From Terrimonas ferruginea DSM 30193 (lineage in GTDB: Bacteria > Bacteroidota > Bacteroidia > Chitinophagales > Chitinophagaceae): a stretch of DNA of 64,000 nt. The stretch spans positions 1 through 64,000 of the forward strand of contig NZ_AUDS01000019.1 of the NCBI RefSeq assembly GCF_000425585.1, written 5' to 3'. The notes under the pieces were generated by a model. That model did not search any database and was not told where the DNA came from. It saw only the letters and a list, made by a program, of their open reading frames with translations. The position numbers and the translations under genes were made by a program. Positions 16,932 to 25,690 of the stretch are shown here, one piece after another (position 1 is the first letter of the stretch; each line of letters opens with the position of its first letter).

Positions 16932-17618
16932 TTAAACGAAAGGCTTTTCGTCCTCTTCGTTTTCATCTGCTTCGGTAACGGTTTCGTCAACCTCGGGCAG
17001 ATCGTCCACCACATTATCGGTTTCCTCAATGGCGGGCTCATCAACGATATCCTTTTGTTCCACTACCGGTTCATCGGGTGGAAATTCGATCACTGCGGGA
17101 GTAGCAGCCGGTGCAGGTTTCGGCTTCGGAGCCGGTTTGCGTGCAGGTGTTGCTTTTTTAACGGCTTTCTTTGGTGCGGGTGCCGGAGCTGCTTTCTTAG
17201 GAGCAGGTTTCGGCGCTGCCTTCTTCACAGCCTTTTTGGGAGCCGGAGCCGCTTTTTTCACGGCCTTTTTAGGAGCTGCCTTCTTAGCTGCTTTTTTGGG
17301 AGCGGCCTTTTTTGCTGCCTTTTTCACCGCTTTCTTCGGAGCGGCTTTTTTAGCTGCTTTCTTTTTGGGAGCCGCTTTCTTAGCTGCTTTTTTAGGAGCG
17401 GCTTTCTTTTTTGGAGCAGCCTTCTTCTTCGGCGCTGCTTTCTTTTTAACCTGCTTTTTGGCGGCTTTTTTAGGAGCTGCCTTCTTAACGGCCTTTTTGG
17501 CTGCTTTCTTTTTGGGAGCCGCTTTCTTAGCTGCTTTTTTAGGAGCGGCTTTCTTCGCTGCTTTTTTCACCGCTTTCTTTTTTGCGGGAGATGCTTTGGC
17601 TTTCTTTTTTACTGCCAT
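16932..17618 (-). CDS. Histone H1-like Lys/Ala/Pro-repeat protein with acidic tail
   Basis: 228 residues. About residues 1-165 are nearly all Lys, Ala and Pro in irregular repeats of the KKAAPKKAAKK kind, like the C-terminal tail of eukaryotic histone H1 and bacterial Hc1/HctB-type proteins. Such tails bind DNA non-specifically and compact it. The last 55 or so residues are strongly acidic (for example DDLPEVDETVTEADENEEDE), which is unusual for this class and could shield the basic part. There is no globular domain. The DNA repeats match the protein repeats, so unequal recombination may vary the length. It is convergent with clpC and divergent from the SNF2 gene. Confidence 0.85.
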   Translation of the reverse strand: MAVKKKAKASPAKKKAVKKAAKKAAPKKAAKKAAPKKKAAKKAVKKAAPKKAAKKQVKKKAAPKKKAAPKKKAAPKKAAKKAAPKKKAAKKAAPKKAVKKAAKKAAPKKAAKKAAPKKAVKKAAPAPKKAVKKAAPKPAPKKAAPAPAPKKAVKKATPARKPAPKPKPAPAATPAVIEFPPDEPVVEQKDIVDEPAIEETDNVVDDLPEVDETVTEADENEEDEKPFV

Positions 17619-17793
17619 GACCGGTAAGATTTTAAGTGGGGTTAAATTGAATGATTAGAACCGGTGATGAAATTACAACGAATAAAAAGTAATTTCAAAA
17701 TTTCCATAGCCATTTTATAAATATTTACTGATGTTCACCTCCCTCTTCTCCTGTATTTTGCTGCCGGCCGCTGGACGTTTCACCGGTAAGTCC

Positions 17794-17801
17794 TAAGTTT
17801 G
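17794..17801 (+). promoter_or_regulatory. -7 promoter box for the SNF2 gene
   Basis: TAAGTTTG matches TAnnTTTG and lies 49 nt upstream of the ATG. No clear -33 TTTG was seen. Confidence 0.45.
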
Positions 17802-17850
17802 CCGCCCTTTTTATATCATTGGTACGTTTAAAATCCGGGTAATAATCACC

Positions 17851-20715
17851 ATGAAGGCCGCGAAGGAAACTGTCAAACCAGCCCTGCTGTTAGCTCCGCA
17901 TCGGTTATTGGAAAATAACATTCTTGTGCAGACCCTGCTCATCCGCAAAGGTGACGCCAGTCTGCAATACGACGTCGGAGATATGGGCGGCAGCCTCGGC
18001 AACCTCTTTCCCGAATGGCCCAGGGAAATGCTCAAACTCTTCCGCGAATTTGGCCGCGAAGCCCTCGACGAGGCCAAACGCGAGATCAAACAACGGCATA
18101 CCAAACAAAAAGGCGGCATCCAGTACGGCCAATTCTTCCGGCAGGCCATGCTGCGCCATTACCACCAACTGCTGGAAAAAGCCAAACCTTTTACCGGTGT
18201 TGCCAAATGGTATCATACCAAACAACTGAACGGCAACCGGCATTATTCCACCGCACCCTGCCGCTTCAGTACTTATCGCCCGCGGTTACAGTTTGAGGTG
18301 AAAAAAGATGAAACAGGCGCGTTACAGCTCCTCAACCAGGTAGAACTGAACGGCGCTGTATACCCACTCACCGATTTCCTCCGTACCCACTACCTCCTGG
18401 AAAGTGGTAACGAATACTTCCTGTTGTCATACCGCGACTACCAGACACTCGAATGGCTGGCAGCCGAAAATCCGGCCCAATATGCTTCCCGGCCCGAAGA
18501 ACTGGCCAGCCAGGTGCTCGCCCGGCTCGAACAGGATTATACGGTTAACCGCAATAACCTTTTCGGCCAGCAGGAAGTAGCGGTAAAACCGGTCAACCGC
18601 GTATTCTTCAGCGAACTCAACAACACCTTTCTCATGTTGACGCCGCAATGGCTTTACGACGGCTTCGTGATAGAAGGCCCGTGGCAGGAACAGGTGGATA
18701 TTGTGCAGAATGGAGTGGCCTATGCCATCCGCCGCGACAAAACACATGAGAAAGAATTCCTGGAGCTGCTCGAATCGCTTCACGCCAATTTTTCCAAACA
18801 AATAAACGGTTACTATTACCTGTCTTTTGCCGATGCGCAAAAGAAGCAGTGGTTTCTCAAAGCTTATCACCAATTGCTCACAAGTAATATTGAATTACTG
18901 GGAATGGACATGCTGAAGCATTTCCGGTATTCAACCCACCAGGTGGAGACGCTTGTCAAAGTGACGCAGGAGGAAGAGACCCGCGTGACCCTGAAAATGG
19001 AGATCCGTTTCGGCAAGGAAAAAGTAGAACTCGGGTCCCTGCAAAAAATGTTGCTGGCCGGCCAACGTGCCGTGATGCTGAAAGACGGCAGCCTCGGTGT
19101 GCTGGGAGAGGAGTGGCTGCGGCAATACGCTCCGCTAATCAAACATGGTAAAGTGCAGGGTGACCAACTGACCGTGAGCAAATGGATGGCACTCGGCGAA
19201 ACGGAAGCCGGAGCAGAAGCTTCACCGATCCCTTCCATGAAAAAGGAATGGTGGCAACGCTGGCAGCAATGGCAGCAAAGCGACGACCTGGTTTATACGG
19301 TCCCAGCCCAGGTGCAGGCCCAGTTGCGGCCTTACCAGCAAAAAGGATATGAATGGATGCGGTTACTGGCCGAAGCCGGTGCAGGTGGCTGCCTCGCGGA
19401 TGACATGGGGCTGGGAAAAACGCTTCAGGCTATTTGTTTCCTCGCTTCCCGCGTAGAACAGTTCCCCCAGGGCAGGCATATCATTGTTTGTCCTTCCTCG
19501 CTCATCTATAACTGGCAGCAGGAGCTGGAAAAATTTGCACCCGGCATCCGCACGTTGGTGTATCATGGCGCCAACCGGAAGTCCGCACAGGTAGACGATC
19601 CCGAAGTGCAGGTGCTGATCACGAGCTACGGCACACTCCGTGCCGACGCAGGCACTATCCAGGCATTTTCCTACGAAACCGCCATTGTCGATGAAAGCCA
19701 TAATATCAAAAATCCTTCGGCGCAGATCACGCAGGCGGTAAGTGCCCTGCAGGTGACGGTTTGTGTGGCACTCAGCGGCACGCCGGTGGTAAACAATACA
19801 TTCGACCTGTACGCGCAGCTCAACGTGGTATTGCCTGGCATGTTCGGCAGCCGCGAGTTCTTCAAACGTGAATATGCCGACGCCATCGACCGGTTCGGCG
19901 ATGAAGACAAAATACGCGCCCTGCGTCAGTTGACAGCGCCATTCATTCTTCGCAGAACAAAAGAGCAGGTGGCTACGGAACTTCCGGAAAAAACGGAATC
20001 TGTTTTATGGTGCGAAATGGGAGGCCTGCAACGCGAACTGTACGAGCAGATCCGCGATCAGATCAAAAGCAGCCTGTTCCTCGACATTAAACAGCAAGGA
20101 TTGGCGAAGAGCAAGCTTGCCGTTATACAAGGCATACTCAAACTCCGGCAGGTATGTAATTCGCCCATGTTGTTGCCGCAAGAAGAACGCACTGGTGCCG
20201 ACTCCGTGAAGACAGATGTATTAATGGACGAACTGAAACAAATCTTGCCGGCGCACAAAGCGCTGGTGTTCTCGCAATTCAGCAGCATGCTCGATCTGCT
20301 GGCGGAAGAATGTAAACGGCAGGGCATAAAATATTATCACTTCGACGGGCAGACACCGCCGGCCAAAAGGGCCGAAATGGTTAATGCTTTCCAGGAAGAA
20401 GGCAACGACACGCATCTGTTCCTGATCAGCCTGAAAGCCGGTAATGCAGGGTTGACGCTGACTGCGGCAGATTATGTGTTCCTCTTTGATCCGTGGTGGA
20501 ACACGGCAGTGCAGCAACAGGCTATCGACCGGACGCATCGCATCGGTCAGACCCGCAATGTATTTGCCTATAAAATGATCTGCAAGGACACGATTGAAGA
20601 AAAGATTGTGCGTTTGCAAGAGAAGAAAAAGCAACTGGCGGAAGAGCTGGTAGGCGCAGACGAAGGATTTGTGAAAATGCTGAACGAAGAAGATATCGCT
20701 TATTTGTTTGGGTAA
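17851..20715 (+). CDS. SNF2-family DEAD/DEAH-box helicase/translocase
   Basis: 954 residues. The N-terminal 480 residues form an uncharacterised accessory region. The Snf2 ATPase core follows: Walker A in DDMGLGKT (517-524), DESH box at 614-617, LSGTPVVNNTFDLYAQL (motif III), then the helicase C-lobe with VFSQFSSMLDLL, YYHFDGQTP, LISLKAGNAGLTLTAADYV and the arginine-finger motif DRTHRIGQ. The family translocates on double-stranded DNA and remodels protein-DNA complexes, RNA polymerase in the bacterial RapA case. Next to an H1-like gene on the opposite strand, a role in nucleoid or transcription handling is conceivable, but this is inference. Confidence 0.9.
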   Translation: MKAAKETVKPALLLAPHRLLENNILVQTLLIRKGDASLQYDVGDMGGSLGNLFPEWPREMLKLFREFGREALDEAKREIKQRHTKQKGGIQYGQFFRQAMLRHYHQLLEKAKPFTGVAKWYHTKQLNGNRHYSTAPCRFSTYRPRLQFEVKKDETGALQLLNQVELNGAVYPLTDFLRTHYLLESGNEYFLLSYRDYQTLEWLAAENPAQYASRPEELASQVLARLEQDYTVNRNNLFGQQEVAVKPVNRVFFSELNNTFLMLTPQWLYDGFVIEGPWQEQVDIVQNGVAYAIRRDKTHEKEFLELLESLHANFSKQINGYYYLSFADAQKKQWFLKAYHQLLTSNIELLGMDMLKHFRYSTHQVETLVKVTQEEETRVTLKMEIRFGKEKVELGSLQKMLLAGQRAVMLKDGSLGVLGEEWLRQYAPLIKHGKVQGDQLTVSKWMALGETEAGAEASPIPSMKKEWWQRWQQWQQSDDLVYTVPAQVQAQLRPYQQKGYEWMRLLAEAGAGGCLADDMGLGKTLQAICFLASRVEQFPQGRHIIVCPSSLIYNWQQELEKFAPGIRTLVYHGANRKSAQVDDPEVQVLITSYGTLRADAGTIQAFSYETAIVDESHNIKNPSAQITQAVSALQVTVCVALSGTPVVNNTFDLYAQLNVVLPGMFGSREFFKREYADAIDRFGDEDKIRALRQLTAPFILRRTKEQVATELPEKTESVLWCEMGGLQRELYEQIRDQIKSSLFLDIKQQGLAKSKLAVIQGILKLRQVCNSPMLLPQEERTGADSVKTDVLMDELKQILPAHKALVFSQFSSMLDLLAEECKRQGIKYYHFDGQTPPAKRAEMVNAFQEEGNDTHLFLISLKAGNAGLTLTAADYVFLFDPWWNTAVQQQAIDRTHRIGQTRNVFAYKMICKDTIEEKIVRLQEKKKQLAEELVGADEGFVKMLNEEDIAYLFG

Positions 20716-20734
20716 ATGGGAGAGGGGAATGTGA

Positions 20735-20825
20735 CCAGAAAACTCTGATTTGAAAATTGATTATCAAGTTGATGCGTCGGTTTCCCCATTTTCAAATCTT
20801 CAAATTGCCAAATCTTCAAATTAAT
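20735..20825. repeat. Octamer inverted arrays (TTTGAAAA / TTTTCAAA)
   Basis: A forward GATTTGAAAATTG arm and a longer reverse arm of TCAAATCT/TCAAATTG/CCAAATCT/TCAAATTA units flank a short GC-richer core, between the SNF2 stop and the fusA promoter. Confidence 0.7.
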
Positions 20826-20828
20826 TCC

Positions 20829-20836
20829 TACCTTTG
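20829..20836 (+). promoter_or_regulatory. -7 promoter box for fusA
   Basis: TACCTTTG is a full match to TAnnTTTG. Transcription would start near 20841, giving a leader of about 250 nt. Confidence 0.65.
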
Positions 20837-20840
20837 CGCC

Positions 20841-21088
20841 GCCGTAGGTAGAAACCAAGGATGTGGACGAAAGTGACGCGAAAGAGATTTTACCCATACG
20901 GCAGTCTATGAGAGTCTAATCTACCATATCAGCTTTTTTGCTCCCCGGCCGGGATGCATTGTTCTGTTTATAGTTAGCTGATATACCTCCCCACTACTGA
21001 AAATAGCCTGAAACGCATTCAGTTTTTCGATCAACATTCGGCCAATCAATACAACAAAAAATAAAGTAAACAACAAATTTAACCAGTC
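20841..21088 (+). promoter_or_regulatory. Structured 5' leader of fusA
   Basis: The leader opens with a stem GCCGTA-GGTA paired to TACC-ca-TACGGC (20841-20902) enclosing two CGAAAG loops. A second long-range stem follows, with ATATCAGCT (20926-20934) pairing exactly with AGCTGATAT (20976-20984). The last 90 nt are AT-rich and unstructured by eye. No ORF longer than a few codons is present. I do not recognise a known riboswitch class. Translational control of EF-G is possible (inference). Confidence 0.45.
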
Positions 21089-23233
21089 ATGGCAGACTTG
21101 AAATTTCAAAGAAACTTTGGTATTGCCGCGCACATCGATGCCGGTAAGACCACTACCACGGAGCGTATCCTCCGCTACACAGGTATGATTCACCGTATCG
21201 GTGAGGTGCACGACGGTGCAGCTACTACCGACTGGATGGAGCAGGAGAAAGAACGCGGTATCACCATTACTTCGGCTGCCGTTAGCTGCCAGTGGAACTT
21301 CCCTACTGACAAGGGTAAAGTAACTGGTGACAGCAAGAAATACAACTTCAACATCATCGATACTCCGGGTCACGTGGACTTTACCGTAGAGGTGGAGCGT
21401 TCTATGCGTGTACTCGACGGTCTGATCGCCCTGTTCTCTGCGGTTGACGGTGTAGAACCTCAATCTGAGACTGTATGGCGCCAGGCCAACCGTTACGGCG
21501 TACCCCGTATCGGCTTTGTAAACAAAATGGACCGTTCCGGTGCCGACTTCCTCAATGTAGTGAAGCAGGTAAAGGAAATGCTGGGTTCCAAAGCAGTACC
21601 TCTGCAGCTGCCAATCGGCGCTGAAGACAATTTCCAGGGTGTGGTTGACCTGATCAAAATGAAAGGGATCATCTGGCACATGGAAACAGAAGGCATGACT
21701 TATGACGAGATCGACATTCCTGCCGACATGCAAGCTGAAGCAGAAGAATGGAGAGCGAGCCTCGTAGAAGCCGTAGCTGAATACGACGACACCCTGATGG
21801 AGAAATTCTTCGAAGATCCCAACAGCATTAGCGAAGACGAGATCCATGAAGCGATCCGTAAAGCAACGATCGACCTGTCTATCGTTCCGATGATGTGCGG
21901 TTCTTCCTTTAAGAATAAAGGTGTACAAACTGCACTGGATGCGGTTTGCCGTTACCTGCCTTCACCGGTGGATATTCCTGATACCGTTGGTACTCATCCT
22001 GACAGTGGTGAAGAAATCACCCGTAAGGCTGACCCGAAAGAGCCGTTTGCGGCCCTCGCGTTTAAGATCATGACCGACCCGTTTGTAGGTCGTCTGGCCT
22101 TCTTCCGCGCCTATTCCGGTCACCTGGATGCAGGTTCTTATGTACTGAACGTACGTAGCGGTAAGAAAGAGCGTATCAGCCGTATCATGAAAATGTTTGC
22201 AAACAAACAGAACCCGATCGACTTCATCGAAGCTGGTGATATCGGAGCGGCTGTTGGTTTCAAAGAAATCAAAACCGGTGATACCCTTTGCGACGAAAAC
22301 CATCCGATCGTACTGGAAAACATGTTCATCCCCGAGCCCGTAATCGCTATCGCGGTTGAACCCAAAACCCAGGCCGACGTTGATAAAATGGGCATGGCTA
22401 TCGCTAAACTGGTAGAAGAAGACCCTACACTGCGTGTAAACACAGATGAAGATACCGGTCAGACCATCCTGCGTGGTATGGGTGAGCTGCACCTTGAGAT
22501 CATCATCGACCGTATGCGTCGTGAATTTAAAGTAGAAGTAAACCAGGGTGCTCCCCAGGTTGCCTATAAAGAAGCCTTCAACACAACCGTTGAACACCGT
22601 GAAACGCTGAAAAAGCAAACCGGTGGTCGTGGTAAGTTCGCCGACATCGTGTTCGACCTCGGACCGGTTGACGAAGAATGGCAAAAAGAAAACCCTGACA
22701 AGAACTTCCAGTTCGTGAACAATATCGTAGGTGGATCGATTCCCCGTGAATTCATCCAGCCTGTGCAGAAAGGTTTCGAATCTGCAATGACCCAGGGTGT
22801 ATTGGCTAACTATCCTGTTGACAACCTGAAGATCCGTCTGTTCGACGGTAGCTTCCACCAGGTTGACTCTGATGGTATGTCATTCGAACTTTGCGCCAAG
22901 CAAGGTTTCCGTGAAGCTGCACGCAAAGCCAAGCCGGTATTGCTGGAGCCGATCATGAAAGTAGAAGTAATCACACCAGCCCAGTACATGGGTGACGTTA
23001 CGGGTGACTTGAACCGTCGTCGTGGTATGATGGAAGGCATGGACAGCCGTGCAGGTGCAGAAGTGATCAAAGCAAAAGTACCGCTGAGCGAAATGTTCGG
23101 CTACGTAACGCAGCTTCGTTCTCTGTCATCAGGCCGAGCTTCTTCTACCATGGAGTTCTCTCACTATGCACCAGCCCCCAGCAACATTGCTGAAGAGGTA
23201 GTAGCGAAAGCGAAAGGTAAAGTGAGCGCTTAA
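21089..23233 (+). CDS. fusA: Elongation factor G
   Basis: 714 residues, full length. EF-G is the GTPase that drives translocation of tRNA and mRNA on the ribosome and splits post-termination ribosomes with RRF. G1 [16 protein letters not shown]2 around [10 protein letters not shown]3 DTPGHVDF and G4 [11 protein letters not shown] are all intact. Domain IV carries [10 protein letters not shown], and the C-terminal part has [20 protein letters not shown]. It lacks the usual rpsL-rpsG partners directly upstream, where a SNF2 helicase gene lies instead. A hairpin terminator follows. Confidence 0.98.
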   Translation: MADLKFQRNFGIAAHIDAGKTTTTERILRYTGMIHRIGEVHDGAATTDWMEQEKERGITITSAAVSCQWNFPTDKGKVTGDSKKYNFNIIDTPGHVDFTVEVERSMRVLDGLIALFSAVDGVEPQSETVWRQANRYGVPRIGFVNKMDRSGADFLNVVKQVKEMLGSKAVPLQLPIGAEDNFQGVVDLIKMKGIIWHMETEGMTYDEIDIPADMQAEAEEWRASLVEAVAEYDDTLMEKFFEDPNSISEDEIHEAIRKATIDLSIVPMMCGSSFKNKGVQTALDAVCRYLPSPVDIPDTVGTHPDSGEEITRKADPKEPFAALAFKIMTDPFVGRLAFFRAYSGHLDAGSYVLNVRSGKKERISRIMKMFANKQNPIDFIEAGDIGAAVGFKEIKTGDTLCDENHPIVLENMFIPEPVIAIAVEPKTQADVDKMGMAIAKLVEEDPTLRVNTDEDTGQTILRGMGELHLEIIIDRMRREFKVEVNQGAPQVAYKEAFNTTVEHRETLKKQTGGRGKFADIVFDLGPVDEEWQKENPDKNFQFVNNIVGGSIPREFIQPVQKGFESAMTQGVLANYPVDNLKIRLFDGSFHQVDSDGMSFELCAKQGFREAARKAKPVLLEPIMKVEVITPAQYMGDVTGDLNRRRGMMEGMDSRAGAEVIKAKVPLSEMFGYVTQLRSLSSGRASSTMEFSHYAPAPSNIAEEVVAKAKGKVSA

Positions 23234-23257
23234 TCTGACACTATTCAAATCAGATAG

Positions 23258-23284
23258 GGCCGCCCTCCGGGGCGGCCTTTTTTA
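23258..23284 (+). terminator. Terminator of fusA
   Basis: An 8-bp GC-only stem (GGCCGCCC, loop TCCG, GGGCGGCC) is followed by seven Ts. Confidence 0.92.
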
Positions 23285-23425
23285 TGCGGATAAATTAATC
23301 CTGATCAAGCAAATGAAGGTGATATGGCATCAGGTTTGCTGAAATAGTTCCTGAAAACACACCCGTTTTTAGGATCATCCTATAAGGCCGTCCAGGCTAC
23401 TTGAAAAACACATTTAAAGGTTAAG
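23285..23425 (+). other. Non-coding stretch between two terminators
   Basis: About 140 nt lie between the fusA terminator and a second hairpin terminator, with no ORF and no clear TAnnTTTG box. It could be the body of a small RNA ended by the second hairpin, or a remnant; the sequence does not decide. Confidence 0.3.
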
Positions 23426-23448
23426 GGCTCATTCTTGAGCCTTTTTTT
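23426..23448 (+). terminator. Second terminator downstream of fusA
   Basis: GGCTCA pairs with TGAGCC over a TTCT loop and is followed by seven Ts. Confidence 0.8.
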
Positions 23449-23455
23449 ATGGTTA

Positions 23456-23606
23456 AAGGTGTAGGGCTTGGGGTGTAAGGTTAAACAGCCGTTATAAGTA
23501 TTAAGTTATAAGTAAACAGCCATGACCCGCAGTGACGCACCATGAAGCGCTTGGGGGCAAGGGCTGTTTATTCACGATTCACGATTCACCATTCACGATC
23601 TCATCC
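23456..23606. repeat. Heptamer arrays with AAACAGCC/GGCTGTTT motifs
   Basis: GTGTAAG-type and TTATAAG-type 7-bp units contain two AAACAGCC motifs. About 70 nt on, a GGCTGTTT motif leads into TTCACGA-type 7-bp units. A stem between the motifs is possible. Confidence 0.65.
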
Positions 23607-23642
23607 CGGCACACTCTTTGGCCTTATCCCAAAAACTCTGTT

Positions 23643-24269
23643 ATGCGCCTGTTTGTCACTACCTTAACCGCCATTGTCCTTTTCCCGGCCCTGCTCAACG
23701 CCCAGCAAAAATTTCATGAAGACACGGAACGGACCTTCCGCTTCGGTGCCAAAGCGGGCGTGAATATCAATAAGATCGAAGGCCAGGCCTTCAACGAGTC
23801 TTTCCGCTACAACTATATGCTGGGAGGGTTTCTGCAGTGGAACTTCAGCCGTCGCTTCGGTATTCAGCCGGAAATCAACTTTACCCAGACTTCCAGCGAG
23901 ATCACCAGCGACGAAACCGACATCTATGACGACATATTCCTGGGCGGCGACCAGAAAAAGGCCAAACTGAACTACTTCAAAATCCCGATCCTGCTGAATA
24001 TTGATATCGGGCAATCACAGCGGGTGAAACTGCAACTGGGGCCTCAATGGGGGCAACTGATGAACAGCAAGGTGGACAGCCTGCGCCAGCCGGGCCGCGA
24101 CATTTTCCGGAAAGGGGAATTTTCTTTGCTCGGCGGTTTGTTGCTGCAATTGCCGCTGATCAACATTGGAGCGCGGTATGAAATGGGACTGACCAATCTG
24201 AATGATGTAAGCAACCAGGACAAATGGAGAAGCCAGGCTTTTCATATTTTTGCCGGCGTAACCTTCTGA
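23643..24269 (+). CDS. PorT-like outer-membrane beta-barrel protein
   Basis: 208 residues. A signal peptide (MRLFVTTLTAIVLFPALLNAQ) precedes a barrel-like sequence of alternating hydrophobic strands, starting RFGAKAGVNINKIEGQAF and ending with an aromatic residue (FAGVTF), as outer-membrane barrels do. Glycine-rich turns such as MLGGFLQWNFSRRFGIQPE fit the small PorT/OmpW-like barrels of Bacteroidota. The start used sits directly before the signal peptide; an earlier in-frame start would add 37 residues of repeat-derived sequence. It lies between fusA and rpsJ, where these ribosomal gene blocks are often contiguous, so it appears inserted. Confidence 0.78.
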   Translation: MRLFVTTLTAIVLFPALLNAQQKFHEDTERTFRFGAKAGVNINKIEGQAFNESFRYNYMLGGFLQWNFSRRFGIQPEINFTQTSSEITSDETDIYDDIFLGGDQKKAKLNYFKIPILLNIDIGQSQRVKLQLGPQWGQLMNSKVDSLRQPGRDIFRKGEFSLLGGLLLQLPLINIGARYEMGLTNLNDVSNQDKWRSQAFHIFAGVTF

Positions 24270-24396
24270 AAACCGTCAAAAGCGCTGAAAAATGATAAGT
24301 AGTTGATTGTCAATTAAAAGAGGTAGAATACAGCGTTTGAACAGGGGAGAGGTGAAAAATAATTGCCTGAAAAAAAACGAAAAAAAGCGTAAAACT

Positions 24397-24427
24397 TTTG
24401 GCAATAATCATAAACTCCTTACCTTCG
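24397..24427 (+). promoter_or_regulatory. Promoter of the S10-spc ribosomal protein operon
   Basis: TTTG is followed after exactly 19 bp by TACCTTCG, one mismatch from TAnnTTTG. The box ends 30 nt before the rpsJ ATG. Confidence 0.75.
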
Positions 24428-24457
24428 CACTCCCAAAAGAAAAGCGGGTTTACACAC

Positions 24458-24763
24458 ATGTCTCAGCGAATCAGAATAAAATTACAGTCTTACGATCACA
24501 ACCTGGTAGACAAATCAGCGGAAAAGATCGTAAAAACAGTACGCAGCACAGGTGCAGTAGTAACAGGACCAATTCCCCTGCCTACCCGTAAGAAGATCTT
24601 TACTGTTCTGCGTTCTCCCCACGTGAATAAGAAAAGCCGTGAGCAGTTCCAGTTGGCTACGCACAAGCGTCTGCTGGACATCTACACTTCTTCTTCACGC
24701 ACAGTAGATGCGCTGAGCAAGCTGGATCTGCCGAGTGGTGTGGAAGTTGAAATCAAAGCATAA
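24458..24763 (+). CDS. rpsJ: 30S ribosomal protein S10
   Basis: 101 residues, full length, with [24 protein letters not shown] at the start and [21 protein letters not shown] at the end. S10 is part of the 30S head and doubles as NusE in antitermination. The ATG giving MSQRIRIK is used, since earlier in-frame starts fall in the promoter. It is the first gene of the operon. Confidence 0.98.
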   Translation: MSQRIRIKLQSYDHNLVDKSAEKIVKTVRSTGAVVTGPIPLPTRKKIFTVLRSPHVNKKSREQFQLATHKRLLDIYTSSSRTVDALSKLDLPSGVEVEIKA

Positions 24764-24774
24764 CATATCGGATG

Positions 24775-24798
24775 GGCGCCCTGGCGCCTTTTCGTTTT
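24775..24798 (+). terminator. Attenuator-like hairpin between rpsJ and rplC
   Basis: GGCGC pairs with GCGCC over a CCTG loop and is followed by TTTTCGTTTTT, 11 nt after the rpsJ stop. Inside an operon it would cause partial termination or RNA processing. Confidence 0.55.
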
Positions 24799-24924
24799 TA
24801 GTTCTTATACTCGTTAGTTAAATCAATGCCATCTCTCAAATTCGCCTCGGGCGGACCAAAAGAGCTCTGGTTTATTACATAAAAACAAGCCATTCAGGGT
24901 TTGTTTACTACCGGTACTTCCGAG

Positions 24925-25012
24925 GGAGCGAAGTTGCTCACACAAAGGAAAAGGTTGGTAGCTAAACGGGGATCGATGCCGACGGTAGCACACCGCTCAG
25001 GCATGTCCCAAT
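24925..25012 (+). promoter_or_regulatory. Structured RNA element upstream of rplC
   Basis: GGGA (24969) pairs with TCCC (25006), ATGCC (24976) with GGCAT (25000), and an inner CGG with CCG around TAGCACA: a clean composite hairpin ending 31 nt before the rplC ATG. A smaller hairpin (GAGC-GAAGTT-GCTC) precedes it. Autogenous control of the operon is a reasonable guess; the class is not recognised. Confidence 0.45.
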
Positions 25013-25040
25013 AATCCTGCAGGCGTAAACTTGGAAACAA

Positions 25041-25658
25041 ATGAAAGGTATTATTGGGAAGAAAATCGGGATGACAAGCATCTTCGATCCCACTGGAAAA
25101 CAAACAGCCTGCACGATCATCGAAGCAGGTCCATGTGTTGTAACACAGGTGAAGACCAAAGAGTCTGACGGTTACAACGCTCTCCAACTCTCTTTCGGCG
25201 AAAAGAAAGAAAAACGTGCTACGAAAGCCGAAAAAAATCACTTCGCAAAGGCACAGACTGCGCCTAAAAAATTCTCCAAAGAATTCCGCGACTCTTCTCT
25301 CGAAAAAAATATTGGTGAAACTGTAACTGTTGACATCTTCGAAGAAGGTGACAAGGTTGAAGTTGTCGGTACTACCAAAGGAAAAGGTTTCCAGGGTGTT
25401 GTTAAGCGCCATGGCTTCTCCGGTGTAGGTGAGCAAAGCCACGGTCAGCATGACCGTCAGCGTGCTCCAGGTTCTCTTGGTAACTCTTCTGACGCAAGCC
25501 GCGTTATGAAGGGTATGCGCATGGCCGGCCGTGATGGCGGTGACCGCGTAAAACTGAAAGGCCTGAAAGTGGTGAAAATTTTCGCCGACAAAAATTATAT
25601 CCTGGTTAGCGGTTCTGTACCGGGCCACATCGGTTCAATTGTTTTAATCCAGAAGTAA
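25041..25658 (+). CDS. rplC: 50S ribosomal protein L3
   Basis: 205 residues. MKGIIGKKIGMTSIF at the N-terminus and the central GKGFQGVVKRHGFSG loop, which reaches toward the peptidyl-transferase centre, identify L3. The 277-nt gap upstream is the longest inside the operon and holds an attenuator-like hairpin and a structured element. Confidence 0.98.
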   Translation: MKGIIGKKIGMTSIFDPTGKQTACTIIEAGPCVVTQVKTKESDGYNALQLSFGEKKEKRATKAEKNHFAKAQTAPKKFSKEFRDSSLEKNIGETVTVDIFEEGDKVEVVGTTKGKGFQGVVKRHGFSGVGEQSHGQHDRQRAPGSLGNSSDASRVMKGMRMAGRDGGDRVKLKGLKVVKIFADKNYILVSGSVPGHIGSIVLIQK

Positions 25659-25690
25659 TCAACCTGTGAGGGTTATCAAAAACTAAGAAA

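Noticed and set aside
17029-17658. Plus-strand frames rich in Phe/Ala/Gly/Leu opposite the H1-like gene
   Set aside because: They are the mirror of the Lys/Ala/Pro codon repeats; no start context or terminator supports them.
20921-22858. Long minus-strand frames (335 and 298 residues) opposite fusA
   Set aside because: Antisense of a highly conserved GC-biased gene; composition is the mirror of EF-G and no family is recognised.
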